64,000 bases of DNA, from positions 124,001 through 188,000 of the forward strand of contig NZ_AIDW01000037.1 in assembly GCF_000251145.1 (NCBI RefSeq), written 5' to 3'. Numbering within the stretch: position 1 is the first letter of the stretch; each line of letters starts with the position of its first letter. The notes under the pieces are model-generated. The model had not been told where the DNA came from. It searched no databases and saw only the letters and a list, made by a program, of their open reading frames with translations. Shown piece after piece: positions 53,536-62,738 of the stretch. This DNA is from Sphingomonas sp. PAMC 26621. GTDB lineage: Bacteria; Pseudomonadota; Alphaproteobacteria; Sphingomonadales; Sphingomonadaceae. A program made the position numbers and the translations under genes.

Positions 53536-54342
53536 TCAAACAGCCGGGGCGTAGCGCGGTGCCGGACTGCCGACCTGCGTGGCACCAAATAGCGCATCCT
53601 GCGCGTCGTCATAGGCGGTCCAGAGTTGGGCGTCGTGGACCGAAGGAAGCGTCACCGCCTCGCCCGCATCGAACCCGGCGAGCGCAGCATCGACCAGATT
53701 CTCCGCCGTCATGACGACCGCAGGATCGAGCGCCGAAAGCGGAAGACCGGCCTGGTCGTAGAATTCGGTGACCGTAGCGGCCGGAAGGACTACCTGGACG
53801 CGAACGCCGGTCCCCTGCAACTCGCCTTGCAGCCCACGGCTGAACATCACCACGTAGCTCTTCGTCGCGCTGTACAGCGTCGTGATGGGAAGCGCGTGCA
53901 GCGCCATGACCGACGCGATGTTGATGATCGCACCGGCATTCCGCTTCACGAACGCAGGCAGGACGGCGCGAGCCAGCCGGGTAGGCGCGACGAGGTTGAG
54001 CGCGATCGTCGAGGCCGTATCCGCATCGGACATGTCGAGGGTACCGCTCAGCTTGCCATTGCCCGCGTTGTTCACCAGCAGCGCGATCCGCTCGTCGGAG
54101 CGGAGCAGCTGCTCGACCCGTGCAAGACCTGTTTCGTCGGTAAGGTCGGCCTCGATCGCCTGGACCTCGACGTTGTGCGCCGCCGACAAGGTTTCCGCCA
54201 GCATTCGCAAGCGATCGATCCGGCGCGCCACCAGCACGAGATCATAGCCGCGCGCGGCGAGGCGATCGGCGTACACCGCACCGATGCCAGAGGATGCCCC
54301 GGTGATGACGGCGATGGGATTGGCTGACGGCATTGGTATCAC
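53536..54342 (-). CDS. Short-chain dehydrogenase/reductase
   Basis: 268 residues with a Rossmann fold. TGASSGIG is at 14-21, NNAG near 90, catalytic Ser in IINIASVMALHALP and YSATK near 160. Substrate unknown. It is divergent from a TetR gene with paired operators between, so it is probably repressed by that regulator and induced by a small molecule. Confidence 0.92.
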   Translation of the reverse strand: MIPMPSANPIAVITGASSGIGAVYADRLAARGYDLVLVARRIDRLRMLAETLSAAHNVEVQAIEADLTDETGLARVEQLLRSDERIALLVNNAGNGKLSGTLDMSDADTASTIALNLVAPTRLARAVLPAFVKRNAGAIINIASVMALHALPITTLYSATKSYVVMFSRGLQGELQGTGVRVQVVLPAATVTEFYDQAGLPLSALDPAVVMTAENLVDAALAGFDAGEAVTLPSVHDAQLWTAYDDAQDALFGATQVGSPAPRYAPAV

Positions 54343-54349
54343 CTCAGTA

Positions 54350-54421
54350 TTCTTTAACGGTCATAAAAGAATGGAGTGGTTGCTTCCGCCTGTCAATCGT
54401 TGTTTAACGGGCATTATGGAA
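54350..54421. promoter_or_regulatory. Direct-repeat operators for the TetR regulator
   Basis: TTTAACGG(T/G)CAT(A/T)A occurs at 54353 and 54403, exactly 50 bp apart. Both lie in the 73-bp gap between the divergent SDR and TetR genes, the second ending at the tetR ATG. The first sits inside the imperfect palindrome TTCTTTAACGGTCATAAAAG followed by AA. Confidence 0.5.
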
Positions 54422-55042
54422 ACCCCGTCAAACCGACCGAGTGGAAGACCCCGCGGGTTCGACCGGGACGCAGCGTTGGACAGCGCCATGCGTCTGTTCT
54501 GGCGGCACGGTTATGAGGGTGTATCGTTCCAGCAGCTCACGGCGGAGCTGGGCGTCGCGGCACCCAGCCTGTATGCCGCGTTCGGCAACAAGGCGGCGCT
54601 CTATCGCGAAGCGCTCGACCGGTACGCAGATTTCCGCGGAGCCTCCGATCTGTCGTTCATGGATGCGGCGGGGTCGCTTCGGGAGGCGGTGCACCTCGTG
54701 CTCGACGGCACCGCCCGGGGATTGCTCGATCCGAAGGGAGAGATCGGCTGCATGCTCAACACCGGGATGATCGCCAGCCATCCGGACCATGCCGAGCTTG
54801 CGCAGGAACTCGTCCAACGTCGTGCCGCCTTCCGCACCTTGCTGGCGGAGAAACTGCGGCAGTGGCTGACGGCAGAGCCCGCGGAGCGTCTGTCGCGGTT
54901 CATCACGGCGATCATGCAGGGTTTGGCCATCCAGGCGCGGGACGGGTACAGTCTGGCGGAACTGCAAGCGGCCGTGAGCGTCTCGCTCGACGCCGTGCCG
55001 GCCACCGCTCCGCTCGAAGCCGGACAGACTTCGATCGATTGA
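54416..55042 (+). CDS. TetR-family transcriptional regulator
   Basis: 208 residues. The N-terminal helix-turn-helix is ALDSAMRLFWRHGYEGVSFQ and QLTAELGVAAPSLYAAFGNK. The C-terminal ligand-binding domain is typical of the TetR_C class seen with quinone-reactive or drug regulators. It is a likely autorepressor and a repressor of the divergent SDR gene. Confidence 0.92.
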   Translation: METPSNRPSGRPRGFDRDAALDSAMRLFWRHGYEGVSFQQLTAELGVAAPSLYAAFGNKAALYREALDRYADFRGASDLSFMDAAGSLREAVHLVLDGTARGLLDPKGEIGCMLNTGMIASHPDHAELAQELVQRRAAFRTLLAEKLRQWLTAEPAERLSRFITAIMQGLAIQARDGYSLAELQAAVSVSLDAVPATAPLEAGQTSID

Positions 55043-55059
55043 AGATACCGTGCGCGATA

Positions 55060-55345
55060 CTGGTCCTGGAACATCCTGCCCCTCGATCGGCGAACGGCGA
55101 GAAGGCTCCGCCGGCCGCATCGGGAAGGCCGTCGAAGACGTTTGGCACCAAGGGGGTGTCGGCGCTGCCCGGCAAGACGACGTTCACGCGGATGCCGCGG
55201 CCCGTCAGATCGTTCGTCCGGCTCCGTGCAACGGAGCGAACCGCCGCCTTGCTGGCATGATACAGCGACTGGGACGGATACGCCTCGGACCCCGCAATCG
55301 AACCGTTGCCGACGATCACGCCACGAGGAGTTGCGCGGATGCCAG
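55060..55345 (-). pseudogene. Fragment of a short-chain dehydrogenase
   Basis: One minus-strand frame contains SIAGSEAYPSQSLYHASKAA, with the SDR catalytic Ser and Tyr-x-x-x-Lys, and then LTGRGIRVNVVLPGSADTPL. The N-terminal Rossmann part with TGxxxGxG is absent, and the frame runs on into unrelated sequence at both ends. It is a truncated leftover of another SDR, next to the intact SDR/TetR pair. Confidence 0.7.
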
Positions 55346-55520
55346 GCCGATGCCGTCGCTGCCGCCTTGTGAGGAAGACTGGCCGCCTGGTTCCCCGCAA
55401 GTGTCCCACACCTCAAATCTGTCACGCCGCGCCTATCCGGCATTTCACCATCGTGCGGGAAGGGTTTGTCGGCCCCTCCTGATCCCGCTATTCGTCCCGC
55501 CGGGTCGGGGGGACGGACGA

Positions 55521-56489
55521 ATGACGGTACTTGCAAAGACGAACTGGTGCATGCTGATCGGCATCGGCCTGATGACGGCGTCGTGCAGCGGCAGCGGCAG
55601 CGGCGGGGGCGGCGATGTCGCGGTCGTCCCGGCCGGACCATCGGGAGCCGCCCCCACACCCACCCCCTCGCCGACACCCACGCCCACACCCCAGCCAAGC
55701 TATGCCGCGGCGTCGGACTTCACGCGTGATCGCGTCTTCACCGCGATCGGCTACACGTTGCAGCAACCCCGCGGGGCGTCCCCGTTGACACGCCTCGATC
55801 AGGAGTCGGCAGCGCAGGGGTTCGATTTCACGGTGGCGACGCGGCAGTACAAGGCCCGCTACGGCAGCGCGGCGCTCACGGTCGGCACGCAAGTGCAGGG
55901 AAGCGGGAGCGCGTCCTACGACTCATCCGACGGTTCACCGCAAAGCTTTACCCGCAAGCCGGTCTATCTCGGATACGATGCCAATGTCCCCGGGCTCGGA
56001 CTGACCTATGCCGGCTATGTCACGTGGCAGGATCCGACCGACCCCGACAATCGCGTGCTGCGCTATCTGCTGTTCGGTGCGCGGACGCTTGCGAGCGACC
56101 TTCCCACTGCGGGGACCGTGGTCCTGCGCGGGCAGTCCACCCTCACCTCGACCTTCGTTTATGGCGGCACCGGCGCGACGGCGTCGCTCGCGATCGACTA
56201 TGGCGCGCGGTCGGTCAGCGGCAGCACCGCTTTCTATCCCGCGTCGCTGGGGGGAACGGGCTCGTCCATCTACGGCCCGCCCGTCACCCCACAGCCGATC
56301 ACGCTGGTCGGCGTGGTCGATCCGTCGACCGGCCGGGTCAGCGGCACCGCGACCTACACCGCCTCGGGCGCGACGGGCAGCTTCGAAGGCGCGCTGTACG
56401 GCCCGCGCGGGACCGAGGTCGCGCTGATCGTCACGATCACGGCGGCTGACGGGACGGTCTATTACGGCCTCGTCGGCGCGCAGGCGTGA
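55521..56489 (+). CDS. Surface lipoprotein, possibly TbpB-like barrel
   Basis: 322 residues with a signal peptide and lipobox (LMTASC, Cys near 22). A Gly/Ser linker and a Pro-Thr repeat region (PTPTPSPTPTP, about 48-60) lead to a beta-rich domain ending GALYGPRGTEVALIVTI. That ending resembles the transferrin-binding-protein-like barrels of sphingomonads, where GxFYGPxAxE is typical. Ligand unknown. The long upstream frame is the shadow of the SDR fragment. Confidence 0.7.
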   Translation: MTVLAKTNWCMLIGIGLMTASCSGSGSGGGGDVAVVPAGPSGAAPTPTPSPTPTPTPQPSYAAASDFTRDRVFTAIGYTLQQPRGASPLTRLDQESAAQGFDFTVATRQYKARYGSAALTVGTQVQGSGSASYDSSDGSPQSFTRKPVYLGYDANVPGLGLTYAGYVTWQDPTDPDNRVLRYLLFGARTLASDLPTAGTVVLRGQSTLTSTFVYGGTGATASLAIDYGARSVSGSTAFYPASLGGTGSSIYGPPVTPQPITLVGVVDPSTGRVSGTATYTASGATGSFEGALYGPRGTEVALIVTITAADGTVYYGLVGAQA

Positions 56490-56578
56490 ATCACGGTATT
56501 TCGCCAATATAACAATAGCTTAGATGAGACGCCCGTGCCCGGTCCGTGCAACCTTCGCTGCGTTCGCCGCGCCGCCCG

Positions 56579-57082
56579 TTACCGGCCGAGACAGGCAATC
56601 GCCGCCGCATCGATCGCGGTCGCCGCGCCCTTCAGCGCATAGACGTCCGCAAACGGCCCCCCGGCCTGCCCCAGCGTCTCGACGCTCATGCTCCGGCTGG
56701 AGCGGATCGCCGAGACGATCGCGGCGTCGGTCCGCGCATCGGGCGCCCACGCGTCGGCAGCGGTCGCGGTCAGGTCGAAGCGGCGGTCCCCGACCGACAG
56801 CGTGACGCGCGCCTGGCGATCGCGCTCCCGGCTCAGCCGGATATGGAGCTGGTTCCGCACCCGTCCCGCTCCAGCCTCCTGCCCCGGCCAGCTCGCGATG
56901 CTCGCGAAGGGCCGCCAGCGCGACGCGCCGCCCGCGCGCACCGGCTCGGCGATCGCGAAGCAGCGGCGCGGCGCGGAGTCGCTGAACGCGCCCCACCGGT
57001 CGAACACGCCGAGCGTCTCGCGCGCCCCCGCCCCCGCCGGGAGCGCGGCCAACGCCAGCACCGCCAGCAGCCGCCGGATCAC
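56579..57082 (-). CDS. Secreted protein resembling invasion-associated locus B
   Basis: 167 residues with a signal peptide (MIRRLLAVLALAALPAGAGA). The mature part begins FDRWGAFSDSAPRRCFAIAE, which resembles the FGDWxxxC start of IalB-type proteins. The GTG start overlaps the phosphatase stop (GTGA), so the two are coupled. Function not established. Confidence 0.7.
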   Translation of the reverse strand: MIRRLLAVLALAALPAGAGARETLGVFDRWGAFSDSAPRRCFAIAEPVRAGGASRWRPFASIASWPGQEAGAGRVRNQLHIRLSRERDRQARVTLSVGDRRFDLTATAADAWAPDARTDAAIVSAIRSSRSMSVETLGQAGGPFADVYALKGAATAIDAAAIACLGR

Positions 57083-57753
57083 GCGGGCGCATGCCCCGCG
57101 CCGCGATGGACCAGCGTCTCGACTCCGCGCTCGATCAGCACGATCGAGCCCTGCGGCAACCCGGGCAATGCGGGCGCGCCATAGCCCGGCAGGTCCGCGC
57201 CCCCGGTCATCACCCCGCGCAGCACCCGGCTGGAGACGCCGTGCATGATGACGAGCCGGTCGCCCGGATCGGCGTCGGTATCCGCGAGCCAGCCCGATAC
57301 GCGTGCGGCGATCGCGGGATAGTGTTCGCCGCCCGGGGCGGGATGCAGCAGCCCGGTCTCGCGATCCACGACCTTCAGCCCTTCCGCCGCGAGATCGGCA
57401 TAATAGCGCCCCGCCCAGTCGCCGGTGCCGATCTCGACCAGCCGTGAATCGGTGTGCGCGCCGTGCCAGTCGAGCTCGAGATGCTCCGCGATCACCGCGA
57501 GCGTCTGCAATGCGCGCCCGGTCGGCGAGGCCCACAAGGTCAGTGCGGGCTTGGCGCCCAATTTCTGCCGCAACACCCGCCCCATTTCGTCCGCCTGCGC
57601 GAAACCAGCGCGGGTCAGCGGCGTGTGCGGGTGCTCGCCCTGCAGGCGCCCTGCGGCGTTGAAGACGGTTTCGCCGTGCCGCGCAATGTAATCGCGGCCG
57701 CCGCGTGGCGACTTCGGGGCGGTTTGCGACAGTATCGGGGCGTTGGAATTCAT
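57079..57753 (-). CDS. Histidine phosphatase (phosphoglycerate mutase-like) family protein
   Basis: 224 residues. The RHG motif ARHGETVFN near residue 24 has the phosphorylated His, and MHGVSSRVLRGV near 170 has the second His. Arg in SPTGRALQT completes the site. Substrates in this family range from phosphoglycerate to sugar phosphates and alpha-ribazole phosphate. The B12 locus is 2.7 kb away, but a link is not shown. Confidence 0.92.
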   Translation of the reverse strand: MNSNAPILSQTAPKSPRGGRDYIARHGETVFNAAGRLQGEHPHTPLTRAGFAQADEMGRVLRQKLGAKPALTLWASPTGRALQTLAVIAEHLELDWHGAHTDSRLVEIGTGDWAGRYYADLAAEGLKVVDRETGLLHPAPGGEHYPAIAARVSGWLADTDADPGDRLVIMHGVSSRVLRGVMTGGADLPGYGAPALPGLPQGSIVLIERGVETLVHRGAGHAPA

Positions 57754-57901
57754 GGGCGTTCCTTCAACCCCGTGTGGCGCAATAGCAACGGTTTTCCGTG
57801 TTTATCTGAGGTTCATGCAAGGCCTTCGGCGGGCGCCTATCTGAGCCTTCCCCGCTGCTAAGGATTTGGAACCGGCGGGCGAACACCATGGAGTTACCCC
57901 A

Positions 57902-58582
57902 ATGCGCAAGATCGTCCTCACCGCCGCCACCGCCGTTCTCGGCCTCGGCATGGCTGCCCCCGCACTGGCCCAGGACGGCCCGCCCACCAATTCCCCCGAC
58001 CGCGCGTTCAACGGCCCGCGTGCCGGCGTCCTGCTCGGCTATGACAAGCTGCAGCCCGGCAGCACCGACGGATCGAGCATCCGCGGCGACCGCGGTGCCG
58101 ACGGCCTGACCTATGGCGGCGACATCGGCTATGACATCGACAACGGCGGCCGCTTCGTGTTCGGCGTCGAAGGCGAAGTCACCGGGTCGACCAGCAAGGT
58201 CACCAACAACCCGGTCGATGCAGCCGCGCTCGGCTACGGCCGCGTCAAGGCCGGTCGTGACTTCTATGCCGGCGCGCGCGTCGGCTACAAGCTTCAGCCG
58301 ACCACGCTGCTGTACGTCAAGGGCGGCTACACCAACGCCCGCCTCGATCTGACCGCGAACAACGGCACGGTCACCACCGGCCAGCATTACACGCTGGACG
58401 GCTACCGGGTCGGCGCAGGCGTCGAGCAGGCGATCACGGCGCGCACCTATGCCAAGCTCGAATATCGCTATTCGAACTACGGCAACGCACGTCTTGAGTT
58501 CGCGAATGGTGCCAACACCAACAACTTCAGCGTCGACACGGACCGTCACCAGGTTCTCGCCGGCGTTGGCTTCCGCTTCTGA
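57902..58582 (+). CDS. Outer-membrane beta-barrel protein
   Basis: 226 residues. The signal peptide is cut after APALAQ (about 23). An eight-strand barrel pattern follows, with GVEGEVTGSTS, LLYVKGGYTNARLDL and YAKLEYRYSNYG. The C-terminus is AGVGFRF with the terminal Phe used for BAM recognition. It is an OmpA/Omp25-like porin or structural protein, likely abundant, and is followed by a good terminator. Confidence 0.93.
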   Translation: MRKIVLTAATAVLGLGMAAPALAQDGPPTNSPDRAFNGPRAGVLLGYDKLQPGSTDGSSIRGDRGADGLTYGGDIGYDIDNGGRFVFGVEGEVTGSTSKVTNNPVDAAALGYGRVKAGRDFYAGARVGYKLQPTTLLYVKGGYTNARLDLTANNGTVTTGQHYTLDGYRVGAGVEQAITARTYAKLEYRYSNYGNARLEFANGANTNNFSVDTDRHQVLAGVGFRF

Positions 58583-58639
58583 TTCGGTTGCTTACGACCG
58601 GAAACGAGACGGCCCACGGCTGATTTAGCTGCGGGAAAG

Positions 58640-58670
58640 AGGGGTCGGGGCGCTTGCTCCGGCCCCTTTT
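58640..58670 (+). terminator. Rho-independent terminator
   Basis: AGGGGTCGGGGC pairs with GCTCCGGCCCCT (12 bp, two G-U pairs) around GCTT and is followed by TTT. It ends the barrel-protein transcript ahead of dnaN. Confidence 0.8.
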
Positions 58671-58754
58671 ATGTTTAAGGAAAGGCACACGGCGAATTGC
58701 CCCCGGTGCGCACCGGAACGGGCTAAAAATGGGGCGGCGGCCCGGGGGAACGGC

Positions 58755-59867
58755 ATGAAGGCGACGATCGAACGCGCAACCTTGTTGAAGGGGCTCAGCC
58801 ACGTCCAGTCGGTGGTCGAGCGGCGCAATACCATTCCAATCCTGTCCAACGTGCTGATCGAGGCGACTGCCGAGGGCGGCCTCAAGCTGATGGCGACCGA
58901 TCTGGATCTCCAGATCAACGAGACGATCGCAGCCGCGGTCGACCAGCCGGGCTCGACCACCGTGTCGGCGCACACCTTGTTCGACATCGCACGCAAGCTG
59001 CCCGAGGGAAGTCAGGTCTCGCTCAGCGCGGCCGAGGGCAAGATGACGATCATGGCGGGACGCGCCAAGTTCCAGCTCGGCACGCTGCCGCGCGACGATT
59101 TCCCGGTGATTGCCGAGGGCGAGCTCCCGGTCAGCTTCGAGCTGCCAGCCGAGACGCTCAAGCAGATCATCGACAAGACGCGCTTCGCGATCTCGACCGA
59201 GGAAACGCGTTATTATTTGAACGGCATCTTCTGGCACGTGTCGGAGGATCCGCTCCCCGTTCTCAAGGCCGCCGCGACCGACGGCCACCGTCTTGCGCGC
59301 GTGACCATGCCGCGGCCGGATGGCGCGGAGTCGATGCCCGACATCATCATCCCACGGAAGTGCATCGCCGAGCTGCGCAAGCTGCTCGACGAGATCGACG
59401 GCTCGGTCGGCGTGTCGATGTCGCCGACCAAGATCCGCTTCGATCTGGGCCAGGCGCTGCTGACGTCCAAGCTGATCGACGGGACTTTCCCGGACTACAG
59501 CCGCGTCATCCCGACGGGCAACGACAAGATCCTCAAGATCGACCCGCGCAGCTTCGAGGAAGGCGTCGACCGCGTCTCGACGATCGCGACCGAGAAGACC
59601 CGCGCGGTCAAGATGGCGCTCGACCGCGACAAGATCATCCTGTCGGTCAGCTCGCCCGAAAACGGCACCGCCGCCGAGGAAGTCCCGGGCGAATACACCG
59701 CGCTGGGGTTCGAGATCGGGTTCAACAGCCGCTATCTGCTCGACATCCTCGGGCAGCTCGATGGCGACACGATCGAGGTCCACCTCGCCGATGCCGCCGC
59801 GCCGACGTTGATCCGCGAGAATGACAAGTCGGCGGCGCTGTACGTCCTGATGCCGATGCGCGTCTGA
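58755..59867 (+). CDS. dnaN: DNA polymerase III beta subunit (sliding clamp)
   Basis: 370 residues, the full three-domain clamp. The start is MKATIERATLLKGLSHVQSV. Further conserved segments are FAISTEETRYYLNGIF, AATDGHRLARV and the C-terminal LMPMRV. It encircles DNA and tethers Pol III. The ATG at 58755 is chosen over an upstream frame start that would enter the terminator. Confidence 0.98.
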   Translation: MKATIERATLLKGLSHVQSVVERRNTIPILSNVLIEATAEGGLKLMATDLDLQINETIAAAVDQPGSTTVSAHTLFDIARKLPEGSQVSLSAAEGKMTIMAGRAKFQLGTLPRDDFPVIAEGELPVSFELPAETLKQIIDKTRFAISTEETRYYLNGIFWHVSEDPLPVLKAAATDGHRLARVTMPRPDGAESMPDIIIPRKCIAELRKLLDEIDGSVGVSMSPTKIRFDLGQALLTSKLIDGTFPDYSRVIPTGNDKILKIDPRSFEEGVDRVSTIATEKTRAVKMALDRDKIILSVSSPENGTAAEEVPGEYTALGFEIGFNSRYLLDILGQLDGDTIEVHLADAAAPTLIRENDKSAALYVLMPMRV

Positions 59868-59913
59868 GGACGCGGTCTCGTTCTCCTGCGCTGGCGGGAG
59901 AACGAGACCACGT

Positions 59914-60435
59914 CTAGCGCGTCCCGCCAAAGGGTTGCAGCGGCAAAACCAGTCCCGCCGCGACAAAATAGGACGCGTCCACCTGCGCCGCGACCGCCTG
60001 GTTGAGCCGCCCCGCGGCGTCGCGGAACCTCCGGCCCAGCGGATGCTCGGGCACGATCCCCAGCCCGACCTCGTTGCTCACGATCATTACCGGCAGCGGC
60101 GTTCCGGCGATCGCGGCGAGCAGATCCGCGGTACGGCGAGCAATGTCATGCTCCCCCAGCATCAGGTTCGACAGCCACAACGTCAGGCAATCGACCAGTA
60201 CCGCGCCGGCCCCGACCGCGCCAATCGCCTCGGGGAGCGCGAGCGGGCATTCCACCGTCCGCCACCGCGCGCCGCGATCCGCCTGGTGCCGGGCTATGCG
60301 ATCCGCCATCTCGTCGTCGCGGCCCTCCCCGGTCGCAAGATAGGTCAGCGGCCCGTCGCACGCCTCCGCCGCCTGCTGCGCAAGCCGGCTCTTGCCCGAC
60401 CGTGCGCCGCCCAGGAATAGTGTCGATCGTGCCAC
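59914..60435 (-). CDS. cobU: Adenosylcobinamide kinase/phosphate guanylyltransferase
   Basis: Late step of cobalamin nucleotide-loop assembly. 173 residues. Walker A GGARSGKSR is at about 9-17, followed by LVDCLTLWLSNLM and VSNEVGLGIVPEHPLGRRFRD. The start is GTG at 60435. Divergent from the riboswitch-btuB unit. Also called CobP. Confidence 0.95.
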   Translation of the reverse strand: MARSTLFLGGARSGKSRLAQQAAEACDGPLTYLATGEGRDDEMADRIARHQADRGARWRTVECPLALPEAIGAVGAGAVLVDCLTLWLSNLMLGEHDIARRTADLLAAIAGTPLPVMIVSNEVGLGIVPEHPLGRRFRDAAGRLNQAVAAQVDASYFVAAGLVLPLQPFGGTR

Positions 60436-60474
60436 GGCTTGCCCTTGTCCAACGCGCGTTCTAGACGCGCAGCT

Positions 60475-60653
60475 GCGACAGGTTCCCAGAGATGGGATGA
60501 AAAGGGAACCCGGAAGCGAGCGCAGGCTCGTCATCCGGGGCTGTCCCCGCAACTGTGACCGGCGAGTCTTGCCCCTTCGTGCGCCACTGGATCTCCGGAT
60601 CCGGGAAGGCCGGGCAAGATGAGGACCCGGAAGCCAGGAGACCTGCCTGTCGC
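60475..60653 (+). promoter_or_regulatory. Cobalamin riboswitch
   Basis: The closing helix is GCGACAGG (60475) with CCTGTCGC (60653). Inside are the conserved AAAAGGGAACCCGGAAG, GGGGCTGTCCCCGCAACTGT and the B12 box GAAGCCAGGAGACCTGCC (60629-60646). It binds adenosylcobalamin and lowers expression of btuB and the genes after it when B12 is plentiful. Confidence 0.96.
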
Positions 60654-60796
60654 GGTTGTCCTTCGTCCGGCCGGGGAGTGCCGAGCGATCGAGGGTTTCC
60701 TCGCGAGACGACATGGTTGGGGTCGTGCGTCGCGGGAAGTCGTTTTCCGGCATATCGCCATGCGTGGTCCCATGAGCTGTTGCGAAGGGGAACCAT

Positions 60797-62731
60797 GTGA
60801 AGACCTGTACCTATCTAATCGTGCTGCCGTGCATAGCGCTTGCCGCGCCCGCGCTGGCGCAGAGCGCGCAGTCCACCACTGGGCTGGAGAAGGCCGCCGA
60901 TGCCGCGCAGGAGATCGTCGTCACCGCCAACCGCGCGGCCCGCCCGGTCGATACCGTCGGCCAGTCGGTCACCGTTCTGGACACCGCCACCATCACGCAG
61001 CGCCAGGCGGTGGTCGTGGCCGACCTGCTCCGCCAGACACCCGGCGTCACCGTGGTCCGAAACGGCGGGATCGGCACCACGACCTCGGTCAGCATCCGCG
61101 GCGCGGAGAGCGACCAGACCGTCGCGCTGATCGACGGGATCAAGCTCAACGATCCGTCCGCGCCGGGCGGGGGGTTCAACTTCGGCAACCTGCTGATCGG
61201 CAATATCGCGCGGATCGAAGTGCTGCGCGGTGCGCAATCGGTGTTGTGGGGGAGCCAGGCGATCGGCGGGGTGGTCAACCTCATCACCCGCCAGCCGACC
61301 GAGAACATCGCGATCATCGCACGTGCCGAGGGCGGCGGCGATGGCACCGGGCAGGGGTTCGCCAACGTCTCGGGCAAGGCCGGGCCGGTGTCGGCGAGCT
61401 TCGGCGACGGGTATTATAGTACCGGCGGGATCTCGGCCTATGCGCCCGGCACCGAACGCGACGGGTTCCGTAGCTATGCCGCCAACGGCAGCCTCGGGAT
61501 CGCGCTCGCGAGCACCGTCTCGGTCGACCTGCGGGGTTTCTACACCAACAGCCGCACCGATTTCGATGGCTTCCCGCCGCCCGACTACACGTTCGGCGAC
61601 ACGCGCGAATATGGCGATTCCGAACAATGGATCGGCTATGCCGGGCTCAACGCCGCGCTGTTCGACGGGCGCCTGCGCAACCGCATCGGCTATGCGCACA
61701 CCGATACCGACCGCCGCAATTTCGACCCCGACAGCGACCCGACCGAGACGTTCCGCGGGCTCGGCCGCAACGACCGGATCGAATATCAGGGGACGGCGGA
61801 CATCACCAAGGCGGTGTTCGCGACCTTCGGTGCCGAACGCGAGGTCTCGCGCTTTTCCTCGTCGAGCTATGGCGGCCCGGTCACGCGCGGGCGGGCGCGG
61901 TTGTTCAGCGGCTACGGCCAGCTCGCGATCACGCCGATCGCCGGGCTGACCGCGACGGGCGGCGTGCGGCATGACGACCACAACATCTTCGGCGGTGCGA
62001 CGACGTTTTCGGGAAGCGGGGTCTATTCGCCCAACGCCGGCGCGACCACGCTGCGTGCGAGCTATTCCGAAGGGTTCAAGGCCCCGACGCTGTACCAGCT
62101 GCAGAGCGAATATGGGAATGCCGGCCTGACCCCGGAACGCTCGCACGGCTGGGACGCCGGGATCACGCAAAAGGCGCTGGACGGCGCGGTCGAGGCAAGC
62201 GCGACGTATTTTCACCGCAACTCGCGCGATCTCATCACCTTCGTATCGTGCGACGGACCATTGACCGGGATCTGCACCGACCGCCCGTTCGGCACTTACG
62301 ACAATATCGCACGGACCCGCGCGCAGGGGGTGGAACTCACGCTGCTGCTGCGCCCGGTCGCGCCGCTGACGGTCAGCGCGAGCTACACCTATCTCGACGC
62401 GACCGATCGCTCGCCCGGTTCCGCCACGTTCGGATACACGCTCGCGCGGCGGCCGGGCCAGAGCATCACCGTCAACGCCGACTATAGCTGGACCTTCGGG
62501 CTGACGACCGGCGCGACGCTGACCTCGGTCGGCGACAGTTTCGACGATGCCGCGAACGCGCGACGGCTCGACGGCTATGTGCTCGCGGACCTGCGCGCAT
62601 CCTTCCCGGTCACCAGGAAGGTCGAGGTGTACGGCCGGATCGAGAACGTGCTCGATACGCAATATCAGACGATCTACCAATATGGGCAACCCGGCCGCGC
62701 TGCCTTTGGCGGCATCCGGCTGACCTATTGA
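60797..62731 (+). CDS. btuB: TonB-dependent vitamin B12 receptor
   Basis: 644 residues. The signal peptide ends at ALAQ (about 22). The TonB box-like segment is EIVVTANRA, then a plug domain (VADLLRQTPGVTVVRNGGIG and RIEVLRGAQSVLWGSQAIGG) and a 22-strand barrel ending in FGGIRLTY. Substrate is inferred from the riboswitch and neighbouring cob genes. The start is GTG at 60797. It imports cobalamin or cobinamide. Confidence 0.94.
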   Translation: MKTCTYLIVLPCIALAAPALAQSAQSTTGLEKAADAAQEIVVTANRAARPVDTVGQSVTVLDTATITQRQAVVVADLLRQTPGVTVVRNGGIGTTTSVSIRGAESDQTVALIDGIKLNDPSAPGGGFNFGNLLIGNIARIEVLRGAQSVLWGSQAIGGVVNLITRQPTENIAIIARAEGGGDGTGQGFANVSGKAGPVSASFGDGYYSTGGISAYAPGTERDGFRSYAANGSLGIALASTVSVDLRGFYTNSRTDFDGFPPPDYTFGDTREYGDSEQWIGYAGLNAALFDGRLRNRIGYAHTDTDRRNFDPDSDPTETFRGLGRNDRIEYQGTADITKAVFATFGAEREVSRFSSSSYGGPVTRGRARLFSGYGQLAITPIAGLTATGGVRHDDHNIFGGATTFSGSGVYSPNAGATTLRASYSEGFKAPTLYQLQSEYGNAGLTPERSHGWDAGITQKALDGAVEASATYFHRNSRDLITFVSCDGPLTGICTDRPFGTYDNIARTRAQGVELTLLLRPVAPLTVSASYTYLDATDRSPGSATFGYTLARRPGQSITVNADYSWTFGLTTGATLTSVGDSFDDAANARRLDGYVLADLRASFPVTRKVEVYGRIENVLDTQYQTIYQYGQPGRAAFGGIRLTY

Positions 62732-62738
62732 CCGCCCG

